Assembly (NCBI RefSeq): GCF_025311495.1
Contig: NZ_CP104398.1
Span: 124,001 to 188,000 of the forward strand
From: Limosilactobacillus oris
Lineage (GTDB): Bacteria; Bacillota; Bacilli; Lactobacillales; Lactobacillaceae
Length of the DNA: 64,000 nt
Direction: 5' to 3'
Translations under genes and position numbers: made by a program
Notes under the pieces: generated by a model
The model's input: only the letters and a program-made list of their open reading frames with translations
Database searches by the model: none
Told to the model about the DNA's origin: nothing
Shown here: piece by piece, positions 44,295-53,558 of the stretch
Layout: every line of letters starts with the position of its first letter
Numbering within the stretch: the first letter of the stretch is position 1

Positions 44295-45710
44295 ATGCAA
44301 AATAAAGATGCTTGTACGTCAATTATGGTTGGTAAAAAGGCTTCTTTGGATGGAGCTACTTATATTGCTCGGAACGAAGACCGGGTTAAAGCAATTGAGC
44401 CGAAGCGCTTCCTGGTAAAGCCTGCCGTTGAAGGACGGCATGAAACTTACGTGTCACCTTATAATAAGGTAACCGTCCCGATGCCAGAAAAGGGGATGCG
44501 CTACACTTCTACGCCTAGTTTGAATCAAAAGACTGGTCCAAACGAAGAAGATGGAATCAACGAAGCTAACGTTGCCGCCTCCTTTACCGAGAGTGTTTAT
44601 GCGAACGATCGGGTTCTGGCTTATGACCCGTTTATCAAGAATGGGTTGGCAGAGGACTCGCTCTGTACGTTAATTCTGCCATTTATCCACTCTGCCCGGG
44701 AAGGTGTTGAATATACCGGAAAATTAATTGCCAAGTATGGTTCAGCGGAGGGTAACGGGATGCAATTCGCTGATGAGGACAGTGTTTGGTACATGGAAGT
44801 TGTCACTGGTCACCAGTGGGTAGCTGTTCGGATTCCGGATGATTGTTATGCTGTGACACCAAACCAGGTAGCAATTGAGGACATTGACTTTGATGATCCT
44901 GAAAATTACATGTGGGCTGATGGTATCCAAGAATTTGTTGAGGAACACCAATTAAACCCTGACACTGACCGTTGGGACTTCCGGCACATCTTTGGGACCA
45001 GCACTCAAAAGGACCGGCACTACAACACACCACGGACTTGGTTTGCACAACGCTACCTTAGTCCTCAGGCTTCCCAGGGACAAATGCCAGAAGACTCGGA
45101 AATGCCATTTATTCGTAAGGCCGAGTTTAAGATTTCTAATGAAGACATCCAGTACGTTCTGAAGTCGCACTTCAACGAGACGCCTTATGACCCAATGGGG
45201 GACTCACCGGAAAACAAGACCTACCGGGCAATCTCCCTGTCCCGGACCGCGCAGTCACATATTTTGCAGGTTCGGAATGACAAGAAGTATAAGACCAGTG
45301 TTCACTGGATTGAGTTAGGGGTTCCAGCCTTCAACCCGTACGTTCCGTTCTTCGCTAACGCTGACGACACCGACGAGTCGTACCGGAATGTTCCTGAAAA
45401 GATGGACCTCAAATGTGCTTTCTGGTTAAATGAAGCTTTAGCGGAAGTTGTTGAAAGCCACTACAACGAATTTATCGAAAAGAACGAGGACTATCAAAAG
45501 GAACTTAACGAGTGGGCACGCCGGAAGATTGCCGAAGTCGACAAGGAAGCCGCTCAGTTGGACGGTCAAGCATTGGTTGACTACCTTACCAAGCAGAACC
45601 ATGAGGTAGCCGCTCACTATAACGAACGGACAAAGGAACTCTTCTTTGAATTACTGACCGAGGGGTGTGAACTTTCAAAGATGTCGTTCAAGATGGATCC
45701 AAACTTGTAA
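44295..45710 (+). CDS. C69-family dipeptidase, copy 2, in the OPT operon
   Basis: This 471-residue N-terminal-nucleophile dipeptidase has the catalytic Cys7 in DACTSIMVGKKASLDG, followed by RNEDRVKAIEP. It is the paralogue of the PepD at 33171-34577, with the same motifs EEDGINEA, KYGSAEGNG and QSHILQ but many differences elsewhere. AGGAGG precedes ATG 44295. No signal peptide is seen, so it acts in the cytoplasm. As the third gene of OPT-PqqD-dipeptidase it probably cleaves peptides imported by the transporter. A bidirectional terminator follows. Confidence 0.9.
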   Translation: MQNKDACTSIMVGKKASLDGATYIARNEDRVKAIEPKRFLVKPAVEGRHETYVSPYNKVTVPMPEKGMRYTSTPSLNQKTGPNEEDGINEANVAASFTESVYANDRVLAYDPFIKNGLAEDSLCTLILPFIHSAREGVEYTGKLIAKYGSAEGNGMQFADEDSVWYMEVVTGHQWVAVRIPDDCYAVTPNQVAIEDIDFDDPENYMWADGIQEFVEEHQLNPDTDRWDFRHIFGTSTQKDRHYNTPRTWFAQRYLSPQASQGQMPEDSEMPFIRKAEFKISNEDIQYVLKSHFNETPYDPMGDSPENKTYRAISLSRTAQSHILQVRNDKKYKTSVHWIELGVPAFNPYVPFFANADDTDESYRNVPEKMDLKCAFWLNEALAEVVESHYNEFIEKNEDYQKELNEWARRKIAEVDKEAAQLDGQALVDYLTKQNHEVAAHYNERTKELFFELLTEGCELSKMSFKMDPNL

Positions 45711-45730
45711 TGAATGCTAGCCATAAATAA

Positions 45731-45775
45731 AAAGGCTCAGGAACCGGATAATGTTAACGGTTCCTGAGTCTTTGC
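45731..45775. terminator. Bidirectional terminator between the C69 dipeptidase and pepQ
   Basis: GGCTCAGGAACC pairs with GGTTCCTGAGTC around a 13-nt loop, with AAAAA before and TTTGC after. It serves both converging genes. Confidence 0.85.
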
Positions 45776-45780
45776 TGGTT

Positions 45781-46881
45781 TTAAAGGTGGAAAGTTTTTA
45801 GCTCCTTGCTAGTGTGGGTGAATGGTTCGCAGCCATCCTCGGTAATATGAACGCAGTCTTCAATTCGGACACCGGCAACCCCTGGAATATAGATTCCTGG
45901 TTCAATGGAGAAGCACATTCCGGGTTGGAGAACTAGCGAGTTGCCTTCCATGATTGAAGGGAATTCGTGGTCGCTCATACCGAGCCCATGGCCTAAGCGG
46001 TGGATAAAGTAGTCACCGTAGCCGGCCTTGCTGATGATCTTTCGAGCAATTGAATCCAGTTCTTCGGCAGTTATCCCTGGTTTAGCTGCCTCCTGGGCGG
46101 CCAACTGTGCTTCCAGACAGACCTGATAAATATCCTTTTGCTTCTCATTGAGCTCCCCGATGGCGACTGTCCGGGAAACATCACTGCAGTAGCCATCAAC
46201 GACACAGCCAAGGTCGAACAGGACCAGTTCATTGTTTTCAATTTGATTTTGCGAAGTAGCGCCGTGTGGTTCTGCAGCATGGGCACCGGCCTGAACAAGG
46301 GTGTCAAAGCTAGTGTGCATAATGCCATGCTGCTTCAGTGCGTATTCCAAGTTGGCAGCGACTTCCTGTTCGCTGCGGCCCAGCTGGAGGTTCTTGAACC
46401 CTTCCTCCAGCATAAAATCAGCCCATTTACCGGCCTCGTTCAGCTTAGCAATTTCATCGGCTGATTTGATCAACCTCATTTTCTCGATGGTTGGGGTTAG
46501 GTTGGTCGAAAACTTTGCTGCTGGCAGGACTTGCTGGAGGCCGAGGAGCCGTTCAACGGTTAAGTGGCTTTCTTCGATTCCCCAGTTGATTGGTGTGCCG
46601 GCGTGCTTTTTTACGTGGTCGGCAATTAATTCGTAGGGATTTTCGTGGTCGAGGTAGCCGTAGACCGGTTGCGTCCAACCGGCACCTTTGGCCGCCTCGA
46701 CTTCCAGTGCTGGAGTAAAGAGGAATGGTTCCGCATCTGCAAAGACAACCAGTGCCATGACCCGTTCGATTGGGTCCTCATAAAAGCCCGTTAAGTAACC
46801 AATTGTCATTGGGTCACTGATGTAAGCAGCATCAAGCTGCTGGTCAACAAGGCTTGCTTGTAATTGTTCAATTTTTGACAT
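45781..46881 (-). CDS. pepQ: Xaa-Pro dipeptidase PepQ (M24B)
   Basis: PepQ hydrolyses dipeptides with a C-terminal proline (prolidase). The 366-residue protein has an N-terminal creatinase-like domain and a C-terminal pita-bread domain. Metal ligands are seen in LFDLGCVVDGYCSDVSRT (two Asp), RLGHGLGMSDHEFP (His), and the Glu residues of FSIEPGIYIPG and GVRIEDCV. ATG 46881 follows AAGGAGG. It is a single-gene unit between the terminators at 45731 and 46951. It would complement the neighbouring C69 dipeptidases in peptide use. Confidence 0.95.
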   Translation of the reverse strand: MSKIEQLQASLVDQQLDAAYISDPMTIGYLTGFYEDPIERVMALVVFADAEPFLFTPALEVEAAKGAGWTQPVYGYLDHENPYELIADHVKKHAGTPINWGIEESHLTVERLLGLQQVLPAAKFSTNLTPTIEKMRLIKSADEIAKLNEAGKWADFMLEEGFKNLQLGRSEQEVAANLEYALKQHGIMHTSFDTLVQAGAHAAEPHGATSQNQIENNELVLFDLGCVVDGYCSDVSRTVAIGELNEKQKDIYQVCLEAQLAAQEAAKPGITAEELDSIARKIISKAGYGDYFIHRLGHGLGMSDHEFPSIMEGNSLVLQPGMCFSIEPGIYIPGVAGVRIEDCVHITEDGCEPFTHTSKELKTFHL

Positions 46882-46950
46882 TAAATAGCCTCCTTAAAAA
46901 ACATTGTTACTTCCTATAGTTATCTTAGCTTACTTGGAAAACGGAAACAA

Positions 46951-46982
46951 TAAAAAGAGGCTAGGGGGTTAACCCTAACCTC
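46951..46982 (-). terminator. Terminator of ldh (minus strand)
   Basis: Read on the minus strand, GAGGTTAGGG pairs with CCCCTAGCCTC (one G-U-type change) and is followed by TTTTTATT. Confidence 0.82.
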
Positions 46983-47003
46983 ATCGTTGCTTAACGGCGA
47001 GAA

Positions 47004-47981
<978 letters not shown>

Positions 47982-48004
47982 TCATCTTGTCTCTTGTAAA
48001 ATTT

Positions 48005-48019
48005 CGAGATTAGATCTCG
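48005..48019 (-). promoter_or_regulatory. Inverted repeat at the 5' end of the ldh mRNA
   Basis: CGAGAT-TAG-ATCTCG is a perfect 6-bp inverted repeat just downstream of the predicted -10, with partial extension into flanking A/T. It could be an operator or an mRNA-stabilising 5' hairpin. Confidence 0.4.
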
Positions 48020-48024
48020 TAAAT

Positions 48025-48033
48025 ATTATAGCA
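48025..48033 (-). promoter_or_regulatory. Extended -10 promoter of ldh
   Basis: TGC-TATAAT on the minus strand, about 60 nt upstream of the ldh start; no good -35 at 17 nt. Confidence 0.5.
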
Positions 48034-48207
48034 TTCCTAGGTATAAAATCTATAAATAGGTTAAAAAATCATTGCCAGTAATAATGCCAGTGATAATATG
48101 TAGAGATTTGGCTATGGAAGAACTGCAACATGTGCTAAAATAGTAATATCTATTAAGGTAAGGCTAATTGTGGGCCTAATGAATTCTTTGGGGAGGAGGT
48201 GATTACC

Positions 48208-48513
48208 ATTCTAAATCGAACGAAGCAGTTTATGCGTGATAACGACTTGATGTATAAACGTGAATACATTCGGCCGATGATGACCCCCCAGCACGTTTAT
48301 GTTTTCCGCTTTGGCAAGCATCGGTTAAATAACCGGGTAATCATTCGTTACTCCCATACTTGGACTGGTCGGTTAAAGATTAATGAAATTGACGTGCGTC
48401 TTCACCACCAGCACCACCCGCGAATTTTTCTAACGGAGTCGGATTTAATCGACTACCTGAAGCATCACATGGAAAAGGAAAAGAAGAAGCGGGACAATGA
48501 TGATGACGAATAG
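48208..48513 (+). CDS. Small conserved hypothetical protein, probable ATT start
   Basis: I do not recognise this protein of about 101 residues. It is basic and rich in His, Arg and Asp, with a central beta-rich part (HVYVFRFGKHRLNNRVIIRYSH) and a highly charged tail of Lys then Asp. No signal peptide is seen. A near-perfect Shine-Dalgarno, AGGAGGTGAT at 48194-48203, points to a start at ATT 48208; the only upstream start, GTG 48199, lies inside that site, and ATG 48232 has no RBS. It is followed by a terminator and then prmA. Confidence 0.65.
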   Translation: MLNRTKQFMRDNDLMYKREYIRPMMTPQHVYVFRFGKHRLNNRVIIRYSHTWTGRLKINEIDVRLHHQHHPRIFLTESDLIDYLKHHMEKEKKKRDNDDDE

Positions 48514-48522
48514 GATAGTAGG

Positions 48523-48560
48523 AAATCGTGACCAGTGCTTTTAGTGGTCACGATTTTTGT
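48523..48560 (+). terminator. Terminator before prmA
   Basis: AAATCGTGACCA pairs perfectly with TGGTCACGATTT (12 bp), followed by TTGT. Confidence 0.85.
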
Positions 48561-48581
48561 TAATTTTAAGGAGGAACAAGA

Positions 48582-49544
48582 ATGGATTGGACAGCGGTAA
48601 CGGTAATTACTTCAAGTGAGGCCGTCGAGGCGGTTAGCTACATCTTGACAAGTGAGGGGGCCCAGGGAGTGCAGATAGATGACGCCGCAGACTTTGCCCA
48701 CCTTCAACCGGGAAAGTATGGTCGTTACGGCGAGATTATTGATCCAGAGGAGATACCCCATCGGAAGCAAGGGGCCGCGGTCACGGGGTACTTCCCGGAA
48801 AAGACCTTTGTCCCTGAAGTCGTCCCGACCATTACGAGCAAAGTAGCTAAACTCAAAGAGTATGGGCTAAACCCGGGGGCAAATAAGGTTACTGCGGCGA
48901 TGGTCAATAACGAGGAATGGGCAACGGTCTGGCAAAAGTACTACCACCCGTTGCGGGTGACCAACGAGTTGACCATTGTTCCGCAGTGGGAGGACTACAC
49001 TCCTGAGCAGGAGAGTGAAAAGCTACTGTACCTCGATCCGGGAATGGCATTTGGAACGGGGACCCACCCGACGACCCGGCTGATGCTCCAGGCACTGGAA
49101 CAGGTTATCCGGGGCGGTGAATCCTTGATTGATGTTGGAACCGGGTCTGGCGTTCTTAGCATTGCCGCTAAGCAGCTAGGCGCTGACCAGGTGGCCGCTT
49201 ACGATGTCGATGACGTGGCGGTTGAATCGGCAAAAAAGAACCTGGTCCTGAACCCGGTCGCCAGTGATGTGAAGATTGGCGTTAATAGCCTCCTGGATGG
49301 TATTCATACTCAAGTTGATGTAATTGTCGCCAATATTTTGGCTGAAATCATCGTGCCGCTGATTCCTCAAGCCTACGAAAATCTCAAGCCTGGCGGTTTC
49401 TTCCTAACCTCTGGAATCATTGATGATAAGGCAGATCTGATTCGCAAAAAATTAAATGAGCAGGGCTTTATTATTGATAGTGAAACTAAAATGAAAGATT
49501 GGCATGGTATCATTGCCCACAAGCCGACGGAGGAGGAAGCATAA
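48582..49544 (+). CDS. prmA: Ribosomal protein L11 methyltransferase PrmA
   Basis: PrmA methylates ribosomal protein L11 using S-adenosylmethionine. The 320-residue protein has the N-terminal substrate-recognition domain and a Rossmann domain with [20 protein letters not shown] (~residue 182) and [13 protein letters not shown] (NxxA/NPPY-like motif, ~residue 248). The [16 protein letters not shown] stretch is highly specific to the family. ATG 48582 follows AAGGAGG. The stop overlaps the rsmE start by one base, the usual prmA-rsmE pair. Confidence 0.96.
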   Translation: MDWTAVTVITSSEAVEAVSYILTSEGAQGVQIDDAADFAHLQPGKYGRYGEIIDPEEIPHRKQGAAVTGYFPEKTFVPEVVPTITSKVAKLKEYGLNPGANKVTAAMVNNEEWATVWQKYYHPLRVTNELTIVPQWEDYTPEQESEKLLYLDPGMAFGTGTHPTTRLMLQALEQVIRGGESLIDVGTGSGVLSIAAKQLGADQVAAYDVDDVAVESAKKNLVLNPVASDVKIGVNSLLDGIHTQVDVIVANILAEIIVPLIPQAYENLKPGGFFLTSGIIDDKADLIRKKLNEQGFIIDSETKMKDWHGIIAHKPTEEEA

Positions 49545-50299
49545 TGCAACGTTATTTCCTTGCCGCTGAGCTGAGCAATGATGCCCTGACCCTTCCCCGG
49601 GATGTCGCTCACCACCTGACAACGGTTCTGCGTGCCCAACCGGGTGAACAGGTAGAATTGGTTCTCGCTGACCACCGGGCTTACTTAGCAGAAGTTGCGA
49701 CAATTCAGCCGGCGACCACGGTTAAACTAGTCAAGCAGTTGCCAGGGAACAGTGAGCTGCCGGTGGAGGTGACCCTCCTCTGTGGCCTCCCTAAAACGAA
49801 GGAAAAGCCAGAGTGGATCGTGCAGAAGGCGACGGAGCTAGGTGCGACCACGATTGCCTTCTTTGAGTCTGAACGTTCAATCAGCCACTGGACAGCTAAT
49901 AAGCGGGAGCGTAAATTGGCCCGCCTGCAAAAAATTGCCGATGGGGCCGCTGAACAGTCCCACCGTAACTATCAACCACAAGTGGCCTACTATGAGAACT
50001 TAACGGCCGCGTTGGCAGCCAATCCTGCTCCAGTACGGTTGGTAGCCTGGGAGGAGTCAGCCAAGCAGGGCGAAACCAGCGCCCTCGCTCAAGTACTGAC
50101 CAAACTAACCGCCGGGGAGCAAGTCGTTGCTATTTTCGGCCCCGAGGGTGGTTTGACAACAGGTGAGGTGGAACTGATGCAGGCCGCCGGGGTAGTCCCG
50201 GTGGGGTTAGGTCCCCGAATTTTGCGGACTGAGACGGCGCCCCTGTATTTCCTCTCCGCGGTGTCATACGTTTGCGAATTGGCTGCCGCTAAAAATTAA
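49544..50299 (+). CDS. rsmE: 16S rRNA (uracil1498-N3)-methyltransferase RsmE
   Basis: RsmE methylates U1498 of 16S rRNA. The 251-residue SPOUT-class protein has an N-terminal PUA-like part ([26 protein letters not shown]) and the C-terminal knot with IFGPEGGLTTGEVELM and LGPRILRTETAPLYFLS. ATG 49544, not the upstream frame, is chosen since GGAGGAGG lies just before it. It follows prmA in a TAATG overlap. Confidence 0.95.
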   Translation: MQRYFLAAELSNDALTLPRDVAHHLTTVLRAQPGEQVELVLADHRAYLAEVATIQPATTVKLVKQLPGNSELPVEVTLLCGLPKTKEKPEWIVQKATELGATTIAFFESERSISHWTANKRERKLARLQKIADGAAEQSHRNYQPQVAYYENLTAALAANPAPVRLVAWEESAKQGETSALAQVLTKLTAGEQVVAIFGPEGGLTTGEVELMQAAGVVPVGLGPRILRTETAPLYFLSAVSYVCELAAAKN

Positions 50300-50363
50300 T
50301 TGGTGTTACAATTGAAAAAATATCTGGGGCGTGAAGCATCCCAGACTGCAAGGTGTTGAGAAA

Positions 50364-50684
50364 ATGAATTTGACAAAGAAGTTTAATATTTACTTGTGGG
50401 GAACGGCCATCTTATTCGGCGTTTTATTGCCGTTAATCGCTGTTAAACTGCCGCTAACTAGGGCAATGTGGGTTGGCTTGTTCTTGATAGTCATTAACTG
50501 CTGTTACAGCGTTTGGCTGGGCGGCTACCTTTATCGGCACACAGGCCGCTGGTGGACACTGTTGGTCTTTCCGGGTTTGTTTTTAGTTGCGGCCTTCCTT
50601 TTTTTGCCACGGTATACCATGTACTTTGCGGCGGCCTATCTAGCAATCGTGTACCTTTCTTGTTCGCTTCGTAAACAGAATTAG
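50364..50684 (+). CDS. Small membrane protein upstream of rel
   Basis: I recognise no family in this 106-residue protein. It has four likely membrane segments (YLWGTAILFGVLLPLIAV, MWVGLFLIVINCCYSVWLG, WWTLLVFPGLFLVAAFLFL and MYFAAAYLAIVYL) and short, basic ends. ATG 50364 is preceded by AAGGTG; a longer reading from 50331 lacks an RBS. It lies 18 nt before the rel start, so it probably belongs to the same transcript (prmA-rsmE-orf-rel-dtd). Its job is unknown. Confidence 0.75.
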   Translation: MNLTKKFNIYLWGTAILFGVLLPLIAVKLPLTRAMWVGLFLIVINCCYSVWLGGYLYRHTGRWWTLLVFPGLFLVAAFLFLPRYTMYFAAAYLAIVYLSCSLRKQN

Positions 50685-50702
50685 TCGGAAGGGGGCTGTT
50701 TG

Positions 50703-52940
50703 ATGTCAGAGATAAGAGAATTAACCCATGAAGATGTCCAAAAGATGGTATCTTCCTACATGAATGCTGAGCACGTTGCCCTGGTGGAAAAGGCCTATCG
50801 TTTTGCCGAGGTTTGTCACCACGACCAGCGGCGCAAGTCGGGTGAGCCGTACATTATTCATCCCATCCAGGTAGCGGGAATTTTAGCAAATCTTCAAATG
50901 GATCCAGAAACTGTTGCGGCTGGCTACCTGCATGATATTGTTGAGGATACGGGGGCGACCCTGGACGACATTAAGGAACTCTTTGGACCCACCATTGCGA
51001 TGATTGTCGATGGCGATACCAAGTTAGGGAAGATTCAGTACAAGTCCAACAAGGAACAGATGGCGGCGACTCATCGGAAGCTCCTGCTAGCAATGTCGAA
51101 GGATATCCGGGTGATGATTGTGAAGCTGGCGGATCGCCTGCACAATATGCGGACGCTGAAACACCTGCGTCCTGACAAGCAACGCCGGATCTCTAATGAA
51201 ACGCTGGAAGTTTATGCTCCCATCGCCGACCGGCTAGGGATTAGCACGATTAAGTGGGAATTAGAGGATTTGTCCCTCCGCTACCTTAATCCACAGCAAT
51301 ACTACCGGATTGTCCACCTGATGAACTCCCGGCGGGACCAGCGGGTCGACTCAATCAACCGGTCAATCAAGTTAATCAAGAAGGCCATCAGCGACCTTGA
51401 CCTCGGTCCGAACGTGGAGATCTATGGGCGGCCGAAGCATATTTACTCGATTTATCGCAAGATGGTGACCCAGCACAAGCAGTTCAGTCAGATTTATGAC
51501 CTGCTGGCGATCCGGATTGTGGTGGACACGATCAAGGATTGCTATGCCGCTCTCGGTGCTATCCATACAAACTGGAAGCCGATGCCGGGACGGTTTAAGG
51601 ACTACATTGCCATGCCAAAGGCAAATGGCTACCAGTCCCTCCACACCACCATCATCGGTCCCGAGGGGCGGCCACTAGAAGTTCAGATTCGGACCCACCA
51701 CATGCACCAGGTGGCCGAGTTTGGGGTGGCCGCTCACTGGGCCTATAAGGAAGGAAAGACCGACGGCGTCCAACAGACTCGCGATAGTCAGAAACTGAAC
51801 GTGGTTAAGGAAATCCTGGAGATGCGGAGTGAAAGTCAGGGCACTGATGAGTTCATGCAGGGCATCCAGAGCGATATTTTCACTGACAAGGTCTACGCAT
51901 TTACCCCCAAGGGGGACGTGATTGAGATGCCCAAGGGGGCGGGTCCACTGGACATGGCTTACCAGATCCATACTGAGGTTGGCAACCACACGACCGGGGC
52001 GAAGGTTAACGGCCGGATTGTTCCCCTTGACTACGAAATCAAGAACGGGGACATTGTCGATATCTTGACCTCTTCTTCCTCGGCCGGGCCAAGCCGGGAC
52101 TGGCTGGAGCTGGTTTCAACGCGGCGGGCCCGCAACAAGATTCGGTCCTTTTTCCGTGCCCATGACCGGGAGGAAAATATCGAGCAGGGCCGTCACCTGA
52201 TTGAAACCGAACTTCGGGAAGCCGGCTATTCTGCGGCGGACCTAATGACGGACGAAAAGTGTGCAGAAGTGGCGAGCCAGCTGCACTACCACTCTGCTGA
52301 TGATATGTTTGCGGCGCTCGGTTTCGGCGACTTGCCGCCGGTCGGTGTCCGCAACCGCTTCACGGCTGATATCCGGGCCAAGGCGGAAAGCGACCGGCAG
52401 GAGGCTGCCGAGAAGGCCCTGCTAGAAGACCACCAGACCCTGCAGAAACCGGATGAGCGGGAAAAACAGAAGCAGGCCAAGGCTTCCAGCGAGGGTATCG
52501 TCGTGGAAGGGGTCGATAACCTGCTGGTTCGGCTCAGCCATTGCTGCAACCCGGTTCCCGGTGATGCCATTACCGGCTACATCACCAAGGGCCGTGGAGT
52601 TTCCGTCCACCGGGCAGACTGTCCAAACATTCGGGCGGCCCAAAAGAGTGGTCAGAGAATCGTCAGTGTTTACTGGGCTAACCCAGACGGCGATAAGACC
52701 AACTACAATGCGGATATTGAGGTCCAGGGCTATAATCGCAACGGGATGTTGAATGACGTTCTGCGGTCGATTAACAACAGTACTAAGTACCTGAACTCGG
52801 TTAACGGGAAGGTTGACCATAACAAGATGGTCACCATCAGCCTAACGATTGGTGTGCGGAACCTGCAACAGCTGCAATTAATCATGGATGCTTTGAAGAA
52901 CATCCGCGACGTTTACGTAGTTAAGCGGGTAATACAGTAG
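50703..52940 (+). CDS. rel: Bifunctional (p)ppGpp synthetase/hydrolase Rel
   Basis: Rel makes and degrades the stringent-response alarmone (p)ppGpp on starved ribosomes. The 745-residue protein has the N-terminal HD hydrolase with HDIVEDTG (~residue 77), so hydrolysis should be intact, and the synthetase domain with YQSLHTTI and GxPLEVQIRT. TGS (VYAFTPKGDVIEMPKGAGPLD), a conserved-cysteine region (LSHCCNPVPGD) and a C-terminal ACT domain follow. ATG 50703 is preferred over TTG 50700, after GGAAGGGGG. dtd follows after 11 nt, the usual Firmicutes pairing. Confidence 0.97.
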   Translation: MSEIRELTHEDVQKMVSSYMNAEHVALVEKAYRFAEVCHHDQRRKSGEPYIIHPIQVAGILANLQMDPETVAAGYLHDIVEDTGATLDDIKELFGPTIAMIVDGDTKLGKIQYKSNKEQMAATHRKLLLAMSKDIRVMIVKLADRLHNMRTLKHLRPDKQRRISNETLEVYAPIADRLGISTIKWELEDLSLRYLNPQQYYRIVHLMNSRRDQRVDSINRSIKLIKKAISDLDLGPNVEIYGRPKHIYSIYRKMVTQHKQFSQIYDLLAIRIVVDTIKDCYAALGAIHTNWKPMPGRFKDYIAMPKANGYQSLHTTIIGPEGRPLEVQIRTHHMHQVAEFGVAAHWAYKEGKTDGVQQTRDSQKLNVVKEILEMRSESQGTDEFMQGIQSDIFTDKVYAFTPKGDVIEMPKGAGPLDMAYQIHTEVGNHTTGAKVNGRIVPLDYEIKNGDIVDILTSSSSAGPSRDWLELVSTRRARNKIRSFFRAHDREENIEQGRHLIETELREAGYSAADLMTDEKCAEVASQLHYHSADDMFAALGFGDLPPVGVRNRFTADIRAKAESDRQEAAEKALLEDHQTLQKPDEREKQKQAKASSEGIVVEGVDNLLVRLSHCCNPVPGDAITGYITKGRGVSVHRADCPNIRAAQKSGQRIVSVYWANPDGDKTNYNADIEVQGYNRNGMLNDVLRSINNSTKYLNSVNGKVDHNKMVTISLTIGVRNLQQLQLIMDALKNIRDVYVVKRVIQ

Positions 52941-52951
52941 GAGGTGCCCTA

Positions 52952-53389
52952 ATGCGAGTAGTATTACAGAAGGTCAGTCATGCCCAGGTTTCGATTGCCG
53001 GTGAGGTCGTCGGCAAGATTGGCAAGGGCTACATGTTACTGGTCGGCTTTGCGCCCGGCGATGGGGATGCGGAACTTGACTACCTGGTTCACAAGATTGT
53101 TAACCTCCGGGTCTTTGAGGATGAAAACGGCAAGATGAACCGGGGCCTCAAGGATGTTGATGGGGAGATTCTCTCCGTTTCGCAGTTTACCCTCTACGCG
53201 GATACGCGCCACGGTAACCGCCCCGGCTTTACCGACGCGGCCAAGCCTGAAATTGCGGCGCCGCTCTATGAACGCTTTAATGCAAAACTGGCGGCCACTG
53301 GCGTGCATGTAGAGACCGGCCATTTTGGTGCCGACATGCAGGTCGACCTGGAAAACGACGGCCCGGTTACGATTATCTATGAAAAGTAA
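52952..53389 (+). CDS. dtd: D-aminoacyl-tRNA deacylase
   Basis: Dtd removes D-amino acids, and misplaced glycine, wrongly loaded on tRNA. The 145-residue protein shows the family start MRVVLQKVSHAQVSI, the catalytic SVSQFTLYAD with its Thr, and the cross-subunit Gly-Pro motif NRPGFTDAA. AGGAGGTG precedes ATG 52952. It is the last gene of the rel operon; two hairpins follow. Confidence 0.96.
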   Translation: MRVVLQKVSHAQVSIAGEVVGKIGKGYMLLVGFAPGDGDAELDYLVHKIVNLRVFEDENGKMNRGLKDVDGEILSVSQFTLYADTRHGNRPGFTDAAKPEIAAPLYERFNAKLAATGVHVETGHFGADMQVDLENDGPVTIIYEK

Positions 53390-53403
53390 GTGCGAAAAAG
53401 GGA

Positions 53404-53440
53404 GTGGGGCAGAACTAGCTTGTCTAGTTCGTCGCCCCAC
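53404..53440 (+). terminator. First hairpin after dtd (dispersed repeat)
   Basis: GTGGGGC...GCCCCAC encloses GAACTAG...CTAGTTC, giving a near-continuous 14-bp stem. There is no T run. A related element lies at 13256-13299. Confidence 0.6.
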
Positions 53441-53450
53441 CCCCGCAAGC

Positions 53451-53500
53451 ACAAACGGCCTCCAGTGTTCGGCTTTGCCCGAGCACTGGAGGCCGTTTGT
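53451..53500. terminator. Second hairpin after dtd, near-identical copy at 63736
   Basis: A perfect 17-bp stem (53451-53467 with 53484-53500) encloses TTCGGCTTTGCCCGAG. It lies between converging genes and the adjacent GTTTGTGTACTGC is also conserved in the second copy at 63736-63793. Confidence 0.75.
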
Positions 53501-53558
53501 GTACTGCGCTGTTAATGTTTATCTAAGTAATAGGATTTATATCGCAGTTCCTTTTAAG

